Shown: positions 37,304-46,523, counted from the stretch's first letter. The stretch is 64,000 bases of DNA from Planotetraspora mira (GCF_016863275.1 NZ_BOOO01000019.1:124001-188000); one strand, 5' to 3'. The notes: generated by a model not told the origin, from the sequence alone. Numbers and translations: made by a program.

Positions 37304-38575
37304 TCAGTTCACACCCTGACGCTCGGCGATCTCCTTGGCCTTGCTCACCGCGTCGGCCCACGCGGTGTCGGGGTTCTTGCCCTTCGCCCAGACACTGAGC
37401 ACTTCGTCGAAGTACGGTGCGGACACCGCGGCGTCGGCCGGCGCCTCATAGCTGGCCGGGATCTTCTGCGCGGCCTCGCCGAAGACCTCGACGGTCTTCT
37501 GCCCGCCGAAGTACGGATCCGGAGCGGTCAGCGCGGGCAGCGTGTAGGCGGCCGGGCTGGAGGGGAAGAGCGCCGCGTCGGTGAAGCCGCGACCCTGGTT
37601 CTCCGGGCTGAGGAGCCACGTGACGATCTGGAAGGCCAACTGGGGGTTGCGGCACTCCTTGGGCAGGGCCAGGAACGAGCCGCCGTAGTTGGAGGGGCCG
37701 CTGGGCATGGAGGCCACCCGCCAGTTGCCCGTGTCGTCGGGGAGGGCGTTCTTGAGGTCCTGCCCGCGCCACGCGGCGCCGAACAAGGACGGCGACTTGC
37801 CCCTGCTGGCAGCCGTGAACTGGTCGCTCTCGCCGGCCTGCGGGGCGGCGATGCCGAGCTGGATGGGCTTGATCGCCAGATCCCAGGCGTTGCGGATGTG
37901 GTCCTGGTCGCCGATGAACTTGCCGCTTTCGTCGATGAAGCGCTTGGTCCCCTGGCCGATGACCATCTGGAAGATCGTCGGGATGTCCATGACCATGCTG
38001 GCGCCGGTGTTCGCCTGCTTCATCTTCACGCCGGCCGCGTAGTAGTCGTCCCAGGTGGACATGGCCGCGGCCACGTCCTCGGGCTTCGAGGGCAGACCCG
38101 CCTTCTCGAAGTCGGCCGGGCGGTAGTACATCGCGGTGGGGCCGATGTCGATCGGGAAGCCGATGAGCTTGCCGTCCTTGGTCGAGCCCTGCTTCCACTT
38201 CCAGTCCACGAACTGGGAGGCGAGCTTGTCGGCGCCCAGCGTGTTGAGGTCGATGAACCGGTCGGCCTGGACCAGCAGCGACGCGATGTCCTCGCCCTTG
38301 ACGCCGGTGATGTCCGGGACGAACTTACGGCCGGTCAGCGTGGTCACCAGCTTCTGCTTGAAGTCGCCGCCGATCACCGAGGGCTTCAGCTTCGTCTGGG
38401 TGAAATGCTTCACCGCGTCCGCGACGACCTTGTCGCTGAGGCCCCCACCCCAGTACCAGAGCGTCAACTCCTTGGCGTCCGCCCCCGAACCGGAGCCGGA
38501 GCCGCACGCGGCCAGCGCCGCCGAGCCGGCGGAAAGAAGTGCGACCTGAAGAAGCCTTCTCCGGGAGAGTTCCAT
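37304..38575 (-). CDS. Sugar ABC transporter substrate-binding lipoprotein
   Basis: The 423-residue family-1 solute-binding protein begins with a twin-arginine-like motif (SRRRLLQ) and a lipobox LAAC with Cys at residue 24. It should therefore be exported, possibly through Tat, and anchored outside the membrane. The mature protein starts with a Ser/Gly-rich linker and then LTLWYWGGG. The ATG was chosen for its AAAGG site; a TTG five codons earlier is less likely. It lies 11 bases after the kinase stop. Confidence 0.95.
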   Translation of the reverse strand: MELSRRRLLQVALLSAGSAALAACGSGSGSGADAKELTLWYWGGGLSDKVVADAVKHFTQTKLKPSVIGGDFKQKLVTTLTGRKFVPDITGVKGEDIASLLVQADRFIDLNTLGADKLASQFVDWKWKQGSTKDGKLIGFPIDIGPTAMYYRPADFEKAGLPSKPEDVAAAMSTWDDYYAAGVKMKQANTGASMVMDIPTIFQMVIGQGTKRFIDESGKFIGDQDHIRNAWDLAIKPIQLGIAAPQAGESDQFTAASRGKSPSLFGAAWRGQDLKNALPDDTGNWRVASMPSGPSNYGGSFLALPKECRNPQLAFQIVTWLLSPENQGRGFTDAALFPSSPAAYTLPALTAPDPYFGGQKTVEVFGEAAQKIPASYEAPADAAVSAPYFDEVLSVWAKGKNPDTAWADAVSKAKEIAERQGVN

Positions 38576-38586
38576 ATCAGGGCCTT

Positions 38587-39525
38587 TCAATCAGGGATGA
38601 CATCGGAGAGGAATGCGTGTGCCCGGCGGAGATCCGGATCGGTGACGTCGTGCCACCAGCGGGCGATTCCGGCCCAGCCGGGCGCCGCCAGCGATCCGCC
38701 GATGCCCTGCACGGACAGCGCGGCGGACAGGTTGGCGAAGCGCAGCCGGTCGGCGAGCGGCCAGCCGGCGAGCGTGCCGGCGACGAGGCTCGCTCCGAAC
38801 ACGTCGCCGGCGCCGGTCGGGTCGATCGCGTCCACGGAGAGCCCCGGGACCCGGGCGGACTCACCCGTGGTGGCGTCAACGGCCAGCACGCCGTCGACTC
38901 CGCAGGTGACGACCGCCAGCGGCACCAACTCGGCCAGCTTCGCCAGCGCGGCCTCGGGCGTGTCGGTCCGGGTGTAGCTCATCGCCTCGTACGCGTTGGG
39001 CATGAAGGCGTGGCATCCGGCGAGCTGGTCGAGCATCTCCGGCGACCATTCCTGCGAGGGGTCCCAGCCCAGGTCGGCGAAGATCAGGCCGCTGCCGCGG
39101 GCGGGACCCGTACCGAGATGGACGATCGACGCCCGCGCCTGCGGCGGCTCGCCGAGCAGCCCCTCGGGGCCTCCCGGCGGTTCGGCGCCGTGGGTCACCA
39201 GCGCCCGGTCTCCCTGGTAGGCCAGCGAGACGGTCACCGGCGTGCTCCAGCCGGTCAGACGCCGTGACGGCGACAGGTCGACGCCCTCGGACTCGAGGGT
39301 GTCCCAGCAGTAACGGCCATAGGAGTCGTCCCCGAACGCGGCCGCCAGTGATGTGCGCAGACCGAGCCGACCGAGCGTGACGGCGAAGTTGGCGATTCCG
39401 CCGGGTCCCGACGCCATGCCCGTGGTCCACGTCTCAGTGCCCAGCTTGGGCGCGCCCTCCAGCCCGGTGAAGACCAGGTCGTAGAAGAGCAGCCCAGACA
39501 GGAACACATCCACGTCTGCGGTCAT
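38587..39525 (-). CDS. PfkB family carbohydrate kinase
   Basis: The 312-residue ribokinase-fold protein has the N-terminal GGIANFAVTLGRLG signature and the C-terminal DPTGAGDVFGAS motif carrying the catalytic Asp and anion hole. It phosphorylates a sugar released in the cytosol; the identity (a hexose or a cyclitol) is not evident. It is the first gene of the leftward transport operon, with AAGGTGGG before the ATG, and faces the DeoR regulator across 165 bases. Confidence 0.93.
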   Translation of the reverse strand: MTADVDVFLSGLLFYDLVFTGLEGAPKLGTETWTTGMASGPGGIANFAVTLGRLGLRTSLAAAFGDDSYGRYCWDTLESEGVDLSPSRRLTGWSTPVTVSLAYQGDRALVTHGAEPPGGPEGLLGEPPQARASIVHLGTGPARGSGLIFADLGWDPSQEWSPEMLDQLAGCHAFMPNAYEAMSYTRTDTPEAALAKLAELVPLAVVTCGVDGVLAVDATTGESARVPGLSVDAIDPTGAGDVFGASLVAGTLAGWPLADRLRFANLSAALSVQGIGGSLAAPGWAGIARWWHDVTDPDLRRAHAFLSDVIPD

Positions 39526-39690
39526 GCGGCATTACCCACCTTGTGAGAATAATGAACTGATTTGGGCCGGAACGCACCGACCGAGTACGCAGGATCGTGC
39601 ACCCATGAGCACTCCTTTAGCAAGAGTCTGACTGAAATTGCTCATATCGACCTATGGATGTGAGCGAGTTTGCACGCTAAGGTCACTGAC
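39526..39690. promoter_or_regulatory. Divergent promoter region with DeoR-type boxes
   Basis: ATGAGCA (39605-39611) and its exact inverse TGCTCAT (39639-39645) are 27 bases apart, and TGAGCG recurs at 39661-39666. DeoR proteins often bind spaced boxes of this sort and loop the DNA between divergent promoters. TAAGGT (39678-39683) is a good -10 seven bases before the deoR-type ATG, and TATTCT near 39549 in leftward orientation is a possible -10 for the kinase operon. Confidence 0.45.
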
Positions 39691-40443
39691 ATGCTCAGGG
39701 ACCGACGGCACGAGTTGATATTGCGCATCCTCCGAGCCGATGGCCCGGCCACCGTCGAGCTGCTCGCGGAACGGCTGGACGCAAGTCATGCGACCATCCG
39801 GCGCGACCTCGTGCAGCTCGGCGAGGAAGGGCTGCTCAGGCGGGTGCACGGCGGCGCGATGCCGATCGACGACAGGGACGATCCGTTCGTGGACGTCGCG
39901 GAGGTCAGGTCGGCGGAGAAGGACGCGATCGCACGGCGCTGCGCGGAGCTGGTCAAGGACGGCGAGACCGTCCTGCTGGACATAGGGACGACCGCGCATC
40001 GGGTGGCCCGGCAGCTGAAGGGCCGCTCGCTCACCGTGATCACGAGCAGCCTCGCCGTCCTGGACGAGCTCCAGGACGAGGAGGACATCCAGATCATGCT
40101 TCTGGGTGGGATGTTGCGGCGTGACTACCGGTCGCTGGTCGGCTTCCTGACCGAGGACAACCTGCGGCAGGTCCACGCGGACCGGCTGATCCTCGGCACC
40201 AGCGGGATCCGTCCCGGAGGGCACGTCATGGACACCACCGTGGTGGAGGTCCCGGTCAAACGGGCCATGATCGCCGTGAGTGACCAGGTGGTCCTGGTCG
40301 CCGACGTCGGCAAGTTCCCCGGGACGGGCATGGCCAAGGTCTGTGAGCCAGGTGATCTGAACATCGTGGTGACGAACGCGCCCGTGGAGCCGATGACCGG
40401 CACCGCGTTGCGCGAGGCGGGGGTAGAGGTGATCGAGGTATGA
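39691..40443 (+). CDS. DeoR/GlpR family transcriptional regulator
   Basis: The 250-residue repressor has the DeoR winged helix (residues 1-57, HATIRRDLVQLGEEGLLRRVHGGA). The sugar-phosphate-binding DeoRC domain follows, with LDIGTT, LLGG and the late LVADVGKF. Members are relieved by a phosphorylated sugar, which fits the PfkB kinase across the divergent promoter. The ATG was preferred to an upstream TTG because the -10 box TAAGGT ends seven bases before it, implying a leaderless mRNA. The stop overlaps the GH4 ATG (ATGA). Confidence 0.93.
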   Translation: MLRDRRHELILRILRADGPATVELLAERLDASHATIRRDLVQLGEEGLLRRVHGGAMPIDDRDDPFVDVAEVRSAEKDAIARRCAELVKDGETVLLDIGTTAHRVARQLKGRSLTVITSSLAVLDELQDEEDIQIMLLGGMLRRDYRSLVGFLTEDNLRQVHADRLILGTSGIRPGGHVMDTTVVEVPVKRAMIAVSDQVVLVADVGKFPGTGMAKVCEPGDLNIVVTNAPVEPMTGTALREAGVEVIEV

Positions 40444-41780
40444 GGCTGACCATTCTCGGTGGCGGGGGCTTCCGGGTCCCACTGGTCTACCGGGCGCTCC
40501 TGGAGGACAGGGGGAAGGGCCGGGTGACCCACGTCACCCTGTACGACCTGGACGCCTCCCGGATGGCGACGATCGGCCGGGTGCTCGCCGAGCAGGCGGA
40601 GGGCGTCGCCGACGCCCCGGAGGTGCACGTCACCACCGACCTCGACGAGGCTCTCACCGGAGCGGACTTCGTCTTCTCCGCGATCCGCGTCGGCGGGCTC
40701 GAAGGCCGCGCCGTGGACGAACGGGTCGCCCTCCAGGAGGGCGTCCTCGGCCAGGAGACGGTGGGGGCCGGCGGCATCGTCTACGGCCTGCGCACGCTCC
40801 CGGTGGCCGACCACATCGCCCGCAGGGTCGCCGCGCTCGCCCCCGACGCCTGGGTCATCAACTTCACCAACCCGGCCGGCACGGTCACCGAGGCGATGTC
40901 CCGCCATCTCGGCGACCGCGTCATCGGCATCTGCGACTCACCGGTCGGGCTGGGCCGCCGCGTCGCGTCCGCGCTCGGCGTGGATCCGGCCGCCGTCTGG
41001 CTCGATTACGCGGGCCTCAACCACCTGGGCTGGCTGCGCGCCGTACGCGTCGAGGGCCGCGACCTGCTGCCCGGCCTGCTCCAGGACGAGGACGCCCTGA
41101 CCTCCTTCGAGGAGGGCAGGCTCTTCGGCGCAGAGTGGCTGCGCACGATCGGCGCCATCCCCAACGAGTACCTGCACTACTACTACTTCAACCGCGAAGC
41201 CGTGACGGCCGCGAGGGCGGCCCGGCAGACGCGGGGAGAGCTGCTCATCGACCAGCAGCGGCGTTTCTACACGGAGACGACCGGCTCGGCGCTGGCCCTG
41301 TGGGAGAGCACCCGGCTGGAGCGCGAGACCACTTATATGGCGGAGAACCGCGAGGCGGTCGGCGCCGGGGAACGCGAGTCCTGCGACCTGGAGTCCGGCG
41401 GCTACGAGCAGGTCGCCCTCGCGCTCATGCGGGCGATCGCCCTCGACGAGCGCACGACGCTCATCCTCAACGTCCGCAACCGCGGCTCCATCGGCGCCCT
41501 CGACGGTGACGCCGTGGTCGAGGTGCCCTGTTTCGTGGACGCCAACGGCGCCCGGCCCCTGGCCGTCGACCCGCTCCCCGACCACGCCCAGGGCCTGGTC
41601 ACCAGCGTCAAGGCGGTCGAGCGCGCGATCATCGAGGCGGCCGCCACCGGCTCCCGGCAGTCCGCTGTGCGCGCCCTGGCCGTTCACCCGCTCGTCGACT
41701 CCGTCAAACTTGCCGGAAGGCTCCTGGAACGTTACGAACAGGAGCTTCCTCAGCTCGGCTACCTCCGCGGAAGGAACTGA
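40440..41780 (+). CDS. GH4 family glycosidase (6-phospho-beta-glucosidase-like)
   Basis: The 446-residue protein has the GH4 NAD+-binding loop LGGGGFRVP at the N-terminus. The manganese ligands sit in ICDSP (Cys near residue 164) and GLNHLGW (His near residue 196), and INFTNPAG is present. GH4 enzymes cleave glycosides by NAD-dependent oxidation at C3, then elimination. The closest named group is 6-phospho-beta-glucosidase, but no PTS lies here and other GH4 members use unphosphorylated sugars, so the substrate is open. It is coupled to the DeoR gene. Confidence 0.93.
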   Translation: MRLTILGGGGFRVPLVYRALLEDRGKGRVTHVTLYDLDASRMATIGRVLAEQAEGVADAPEVHVTTDLDEALTGADFVFSAIRVGGLEGRAVDERVALQEGVLGQETVGAGGIVYGLRTLPVADHIARRVAALAPDAWVINFTNPAGTVTEAMSRHLGDRVIGICDSPVGLGRRVASALGVDPAAVWLDYAGLNHLGWLRAVRVEGRDLLPGLLQDEDALTSFEEGRLFGAEWLRTIGAIPNEYLHYYYFNREAVTAARAARQTRGELLIDQQRRFYTETTGSALALWESTRLERETTYMAENREAVGAGERESCDLESGGYEQVALALMRAIALDERTTLILNVRNRGSIGALDGDAVVEVPCFVDANGARPLAVDPLPDHAQGLVTSVKAVERAIIEAAATGSRQSAVRALAVHPLVDSVKLAGRLLERYEQELPQLGYLRGRN

Positions 41781-41786
41781 ACACCG

Positions 41787-44700
41787 ATGCACGATGACCG
41801 CGAGCTCGTCGAGGCGCGGATCGACCGGGTGCTGCGGCAGCGCGTCACCCCCGCGATCCACGCCGAGCGCGTTCCGCTGACGCTGGCGGCGTGGCACGTC
41901 CCCGACGAGCCCGTGCCCGTGGCGGAGGCGCTGGCCGCGGACTACGAGCCGTTCGAGGCGGGCACTCGCTGGGGCCGGCCGTGGTCCACCACCTGGCTCC
42001 GCGCGACCGGCACCGTGCCGGCCGAATGGGCGGGGCGCCGGGTCGAGGCCGTCTTCGACCTGGGCTTCATCGGCGACTGGCCGGGCGGCCAGGCCGAGGC
42101 GCTCGTCTACGATCTCGGCGGACGGCCCATCAAGGGAATCGAGCCGCAGAACCAGTACGTCCCCGTCGCCGGCCCCAGCGAGGGCGGCGAGCAGGTCGGC
42201 TTCCTGCTGGAGATGGCGGCCAACCCCGACATCCTCGCCGGCGACTTCCTCCCCACGCCGCTGGGCGACAAGGCCACGGCCGGAGACGAGCCGCTCTACC
42301 GGCTGGCCTACGCCGACCTGGCCGTCCTCGACGAGAACGTCTGGCACCTGCGCCTGGACATCGAGGTGCTCAAGGAGCTCATGGCGGAGCTGCCCACCGA
42401 CAGCCCGCGCAGGCACCAGATCCTCCGCGCGCTCGAGCGCTGCATGGACGCCATCGACATCCAGGACGTCTCCGGTACGGCCGAGCAGGCGCGGGCGCTC
42501 CTCGTGGACGTGTTGTCCTCCCCCGCGCACGCCAGCGCGCACACCGTCTCCGCGACCGGGCACGCGCACATCGACAGCGCGTGGTTGTGGCCGATCAGGG
42601 AGACCAAGCGGAAGACCTCCCGGACCTTCTCCAACGTCACGGCGCTGGCCAAGGACTACCCCGAGTTCGTCTTCTCCGGACCGCAGGCCCAGCAGTACGC
42701 GTGGGTCAAGGAGCGCTACCCGGAGATCTTCGAGCGCATGCGCGAGGCGGTCAAGGCTGGCCAGTGGGTGCCCGTCGGCGGCATGTGGGTGGAGGCCGAC
42801 GGCAACCTGCCCGGCGGCGAGGCCCTGGCCCGCCAGCTCGTCCACGGCAAGCGTTTCTTCATGGACGAGTTCGGCGTGGAGACCCGCGGCGTCTGGCTGC
42901 CCGACTCCTTCGGCTACTCCGCCGCATACCCGCAGCTCGCCCGCCTCGCCGGGAACGACTGGTTCCTCACCCAGAAGATCTCCTGGAACCAGACCAACAA
43001 GTTCCCCCACCACACGTTCTGGTGGGAGGGCATCGACGGCACCCGCATCTTCACGCACTTCCCGCCCGCCGACACCTACAACGGCACGTTCAAGGGCGAG
43101 GAACTGGCGCACGCCGTGCGGAACTACGCGGAGAAGGGCGCGGGCGTGCGCTCGCTGCTGCCCTTCGGCCACGGGGACGGCGGTGGCGGCCCCACCCGCG
43201 AGATGCTGGAGAAGGCCCGGCGCCTGCGCGACCTCGAGGGCTCCCCGCGTGTCGTGATCGAGGACCCCAACGAGTTCTTCGCCGCGGCCCGCGCCGAGCA
43301 GCCCGACGCGGCCGTCTGGTCCGGCGAGCTCTACCTGGAGCTGCACCGCGCCACCTACACCAGCCAGGCCAGGACCAAGGCGGGCAACCGGCGCAGTGAG
43401 CACCTGCTGCGCGAGGCGGAGCTGTGGGCGGCGACCGCCTCCGTGTACGCCGGGTTCGCCTACCCGCACGACGAGCTGGACCGCCTCTGGAAGATCGTGC
43501 TGCTGCACCAGTTCCACGACATCCTGCCCGGCAGCTCGATCGCATGGGTGCACCGCGAGGCCGAGGCGACCTACGCCCAGGTCCGCACCGACCTCGAGGC
43601 GATCATCTCCGCGGCGGCCGCGGCACTGGCCGGGGCCGGGCGGGCCGCATGGGTGCTGAACACCAGCCCCGAGGCGCGCGCCGAGGTGGTGACCGTCCCC
43701 GCCGAGCTCGCGGCGGAAGGCGGCCAGACGCTCGCCGACGGATCGGCCGCCGTCTTCGCCGAGGTGCCCGGCTCCGGTGCCGTACGGCTCGGCGTCACGG
43801 CGACGCCTCCCGCTCCCGTCACCGTGACGGGGACGACGATCGACAACGGCGTGGTCCGGGTGGAGATCGACGAAGCGGGGCTGTTCAGCTCGGTCAGGGA
43901 CCTGGTGGCGGACCGCGAGGTGCTGGCTCCCGGATCCCGGGGCAACCTGCTGCAGCTCCACACCGACTTCCCGAACCATTGGGACGCCTGGGACATCGAC
44001 CGGCACTACCGGCGGCAGCACGTCGACCTCACCGAGGCCGACTCGGTCACCGTCGTCGAGAGCGGGCCGCTCGTCGCCGCCGTCAGGATCGAGCGCTCCT
44101 TCGGCGCCTCGCGGATCGTCCAGACGGTCCGGGTGAAGGCCGGCAGCCCGCGGATCGAGATCGAGACCGAGATCGACTGGCACGAGCGCGAGAAGATCCT
44201 CAAGGCGGCGTTCCCGCTGGACGTGCACGCCGACCGTTCGGCGGCCGAGATCCAGTACGGCCACATCTTCCGCGCGACCCACACCAACACGAGTTGGGAC
44301 GCGGCCAGGTTCGAGGTCTCCAACCACCGCTGGATCCACCTCGCCGAGCCCGGGTACGGCGTGGCCGTCGCCAACGACTCCACGTACGGCCACGACGTCG
44401 GCCGCACCACCCGGCCCGACGGAGGGACCACCACGACCGCCCGGCTCAGCCTGGTCAGGGCGCCCCGCGTCCCCGACCCCGAGGCCGACCAGGGCGGGCA
44501 CCGCCTGACCTACGCACTGGTTCCCGGCGCGACCGTCGCCGACGCCGTGGCGTCGGGATACGCCCTCAACATGCCGCTCCGGGTGACGCCGGGCGGGACG
44601 GGCGACTCCCCCGCGCCGCTGGTGACGGCGGAGGGCCGTGCCGTACGGATCGAGGCGGTCAAGCTCGCGGACGACCGCTCGGGTGACGTGATCGTCCGGG

Positions 44701-44894
44701 TGTACGAGTCGCTGGGCGGCCGGGGCGTCACCCGGCTGCTCCCGGCCTTCCCCGTCACCGCGGTGGAGGTGGACGACCTGCTGGAGCGCCCGCTGGAAGG
44801 CGAGCGGATCGCCGTGGACGCCGACGGCGGCATCCCGGTCAGGCTGCGCCCGTTCCAGGTGCTGACCCTGCGCCTGCGTCGCGACGCCTCCTGA
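41787..44894 (+). CDS. GH38 alpha-mannosidase
   Basis: The 1035-residue protein has the GH38 metal site GHAHIDSAWLWP near residue 258 and the nucleophile region VWLPDSFGYSAAYPQL near residue 370. A late metal histidine is in FGHGDGGGG. The helical bundle and beta domains fill the second half, as in bacterial alpha-mannosidases. It removes terminal alpha-mannose with retention. There is no signal peptide, so it acts in the cytosol. It begins six bases after the GH4 stop and ends just before a strong terminator hairpin. Confidence 0.95.
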   Translation: MHDDRELVEARIDRVLRQRVTPAIHAERVPLTLAAWHVPDEPVPVAEALAADYEPFEAGTRWGRPWSTTWLRATGTVPAEWAGRRVEAVFDLGFIGDWPGGQAEALVYDLGGRPIKGIEPQNQYVPVAGPSEGGEQVGFLLEMAANPDILAGDFLPTPLGDKATAGDEPLYRLAYADLAVLDENVWHLRLDIEVLKELMAELPTDSPRRHQILRALERCMDAIDIQDVSGTAEQARALLVDVLSSPAHASAHTVSATGHAHIDSAWLWPIRETKRKTSRTFSNVTALAKDYPEFVFSGPQAQQYAWVKERYPEIFERMREAVKAGQWVPVGGMWVEADGNLPGGEALARQLVHGKRFFMDEFGVETRGVWLPDSFGYSAAYPQLARLAGNDWFLTQKISWNQTNKFPHHTFWWEGIDGTRIFTHFPPADTYNGTFKGEELAHAVRNYAEKGAGVRSLLPFGHGDGGGGPTREMLEKARRLRDLEGSPRVVIEDPNEFFAAARAEQPDAAVWSGELYLELHRATYTSQARTKAGNRRSEHLLREAELWAATASVYAGFAYPHDELDRLWKIVLLHQFHDILPGSSIAWVHREAEATYAQVRTDLEAIISAAAAALAGAGRAAWVLNTSPEARAEVVTVPAELAAEGGQTLADGSAAVFAEVPGSGAVRLGVTATPPAPVTVTGTTIDNGVVRVEIDEAGLFSSVRDLVADREVLAPGSRGNLLQLHTDFPNHWDAWDIDRHYRRQHVDLTEADSVTVVESGPLVAAVRIERSFGASRIVQTVRVKAGSPRIEIETEIDWHEREKILKAAFPLDVHADRSAAEIQYGHIFRATHTNTSWDAARFEVSNHRWIHLAEPGYGVAVANDSTYGHDVGRTTRPDGGTTTTARLSLVRAPRVPDPEADQGGHRLTYALVPGATVADAVASGYALNMPLRVTPGGTGDSPAPLVTAEGRAVRIEAVKLADDRSGDVIVRVYESLGGRGVTRLLPAFPVTAVEVDDLLERPLEGERIAVDADGGIPVRLRPFQVLTLRLRRDAS

Positions 44895-44906
44895 GGAACC
44901 GTGGGT

Positions 44907-44934
44907 GAGCCTGCCGGCCCCGGCCGGCAGGCTC
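44907..44934 (+). terminator. Perfect 12-bp hairpin after the GH38 gene
   Basis: GAGCCTGCCGGC, the loop CCCG and GCCGGCAGGCTC form a 12-bp perfect stem 12 bases past the stop codon. There is no T-run, as is usual for GC-rich actinomycete terminators. It probably ends the deoR-GH4-GH38 transcript. Confidence 0.65.
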
Positions 44935-44961
44935 CTCCGCGCGACAGGCTCCTCCGCGCGA
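44928..44961. repeat. 17-bp perfect tandem duplication
   Basis: CAGGCTCCTCCGCGCGA occurs twice head to tail, at 44928-44944 and 44945-44961. The first copy begins inside the right arm of the terminator hairpin, so the second copy duplicates part of that arm and could offer an alternative partner for the left arm. Confidence 0.7.
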
Positions 44962-45085
44962 GGGTCGGGGTGACCCGCCGGCGCGACGACCCGTCGCCCG
45001 CACGCGACGGCGACCCCGGATCATCCCGGCACGACGTCGCACGTATTGTCTGTTGCGTCCATCGCGTCGCCGGAGTCGGAGCCTC

Positions 45086-46258
45086 ATGAACAGCCCTGAG
45101 CCGCCCTTCCGCCTGATCGTCACCGGGGGCGGGACGGGCGGCCACACCTACCCGGCCCTCACCGCGGTGCGCAGCCTGCAGGCCCGGCTCGCCGCCAGGG
45201 GTCAGGCACTGCAGGTGCTGTGGGTCGGCACGGCTCACGGACTCGAAGCCCGCGTGGCGGCGAGCGAAGGCATCCCGTTCGCGGAGGTCGCGACCGGGAA
45301 GGTGCGCCGCTCCCGCAACCCGCTGAAACTGGTCTCACCGGCCAACGTCAAGGACATGGGGCGCGTCCCGCTCGGTGTCGCGCAGGCACGGTCGATCGTC
45401 TCCGACTTCAGCCCGGACGTCGTCCTGGCCACCGGCGGCTACGTCGCAGTCCCTGTGGGACTCGCCGCGAAGATGTGCCGCCGTCCACTCGTCGTCCACG
45501 AGCAGACGGTCCGGCTCGGCCTCGCCAACAGGATGCTCGCCCGCGCGGCGACACGCGTGGCGGTGTCGTCCGACTCGACTCTGCCGCTGCTGCCCGACTC
45601 GGCCCGGGAGGCCGCCGTCGTCACCGGCAACCCGGTACGGCCCGAGGTGCTGTCAGGCCATCCGGGCAAAGCCGTCGAGGCGCTCCGCCCGCACGGCTTC
45701 ACCTTCGACCGCGCCCGGCCCACCGTGTACGTCACCGGCGGAGCCCAGGGGTCGCAGCAGATCAACGGGCTGGTCCTGGCCGTTCTCCCGTGGCTGCTGA
45801 CCTACGCCAACGTGGTGCACCAGTGCGGTCCGGCGAACCTTCCCGATCTCCGGACCCGTGTCGCCGGACTCCCGGCGAACCTGGCGGCCCGCTACCACCT
45901 CACCGACTACATCGGCCCCGAATTGCCCGATGTCCTCGCCCTTGCCGACGTGGTGGTCTCCCGGTCGGGCGCCGGAACGATCGCCGAACTGACCGCGCTG
46001 GGCAAGGCCGCGGTGCTCATACCGCTGGCCGCATCCGCCGGCGGGGAGCAGGCTCACAACGCGCGGCACCTGCACGAGTCCGGGGCTGCGATCGCCCTGC
46101 TCGGCGAGGTGACCCCCGCCCGTCTGCAGGAGGCGGTGGCCCCGCTGCTCGCCGACCCGCGCATGCGCGCCGGGATGGCGGGGCGGGCACGGGAGCACGG
46201 CCGCCCGGACGCGGCCGAGCGGCTCGTCGACGTCGTCCTGTCCGTCGCCCGCCGCTGA
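45086..46258 (+). CDS. MurG-like UDP-GlcNAc : undecaprenyl-PP-MurNAc-pentapeptide transferase (paralogue)
   Basis: The 390-residue GT-B glycosyltransferase has MurG motifs: the N-terminal glycine loop TGGGTGGHTYPALT, ATGGYV and VVHEQ in the acceptor half, VTGGAQGSQQIN, and the donor-binding SRSGAGTIAELTALGKAAVLIP. It would convert lipid I to lipid II at the inner membrane face. No dcw genes surround it, so it is an extra copy rather than the housekeeping murG. GGAG precedes the ATG. Several residues differ from usual MurG (HTYPAL rather than HVFPGL), so activity may be altered. Confidence 0.9.
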   Translation: MNSPEPPFRLIVTGGGTGGHTYPALTAVRSLQARLAARGQALQVLWVGTAHGLEARVAASEGIPFAEVATGKVRRSRNPLKLVSPANVKDMGRVPLGVAQARSIVSDFSPDVVLATGGYVAVPVGLAAKMCRRPLVVHEQTVRLGLANRMLARAATRVAVSSDSTLPLLPDSAREAAVVTGNPVRPEVLSGHPGKAVEALRPHGFTFDRARPTVYVTGGAQGSQQINGLVLAVLPWLLTYANVVHQCGPANLPDLRTRVAGLPANLAARYHLTDYIGPELPDVLALADVVVSRSGAGTIAELTALGKAAVLIPLAASAGGEQAHNARHLHESGAAIALLGEVTPARLQEAVAPLLADPRMRAGMAGRAREHGRPDAAERLVDVVLSVARR

Positions 46259-46395
46259 CGCCCAAGCCGCTCCGACCAGGGCTTTCGGCCCGCTCTGACC
46301 GGCGATTTCGGCGACGCACCGTGGCCGACACCGGGCGCACCGTGTCCGCCCGCCTTGACCTGCGCCGCGTTATACAGAGAAAATGGCGCCAGACA

Positions 46396-46516
46396 GTGGA
46401 GGGGAGTACTCCTTCGCGGCCCGTCGTCATCACGGACTGTCACGTCCCGGCGCGGTCGGCTCGCATGAGGCGAGCGGAGAAGACCTCCGACAGACGTACC
46501 AACGCCCAGTCGGAGG
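46396..46516 (+). promoter_or_regulatory. Candidate yybP-ykoY (manganese) riboswitch with Shine-Dalgarno switch
   Basis: The leader shows the conserved elements of the yybP-ykoY family in order. GGGGAGTA (46401-46408) comes first, CATCAC follows in the middle, then a hairpin GCTCGC-ATGAG-GCGAGC (46459-46475), and GAGAAGACCT (46478-46486 region). GGAGG (46398-46402) can pair with CCTCC (46484-46488) to close the aptamer stem. The same 3' strand, CCTCCGAC (46484-46491), is perfectly complementary to GTCGGAGG (46509-46516), the ribosome site of the terC-type gene. Ligand binding would therefore free the ribosome site. A weak promoter, TTGACC (46355-46360) and GAAAAT (46379-46384), lies upstream. 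Confidence 0.78.
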
Positions 46517-46523
46517 ATTACGC

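Noticed and set aside
40938-44501. Long leftward open frame antisense to the GH4 and GH38 genes
   Set aside because: No domain, low-complexity composition, and it crosses two well-supported genes with intact catalytic motifs.
46403-46412. GGAGTACTCC as an operator palindrome
   Set aside because: It contains the conserved GGAGTA of the riboswitch, which explains it better than a protein site in the middle of a leader RNA.
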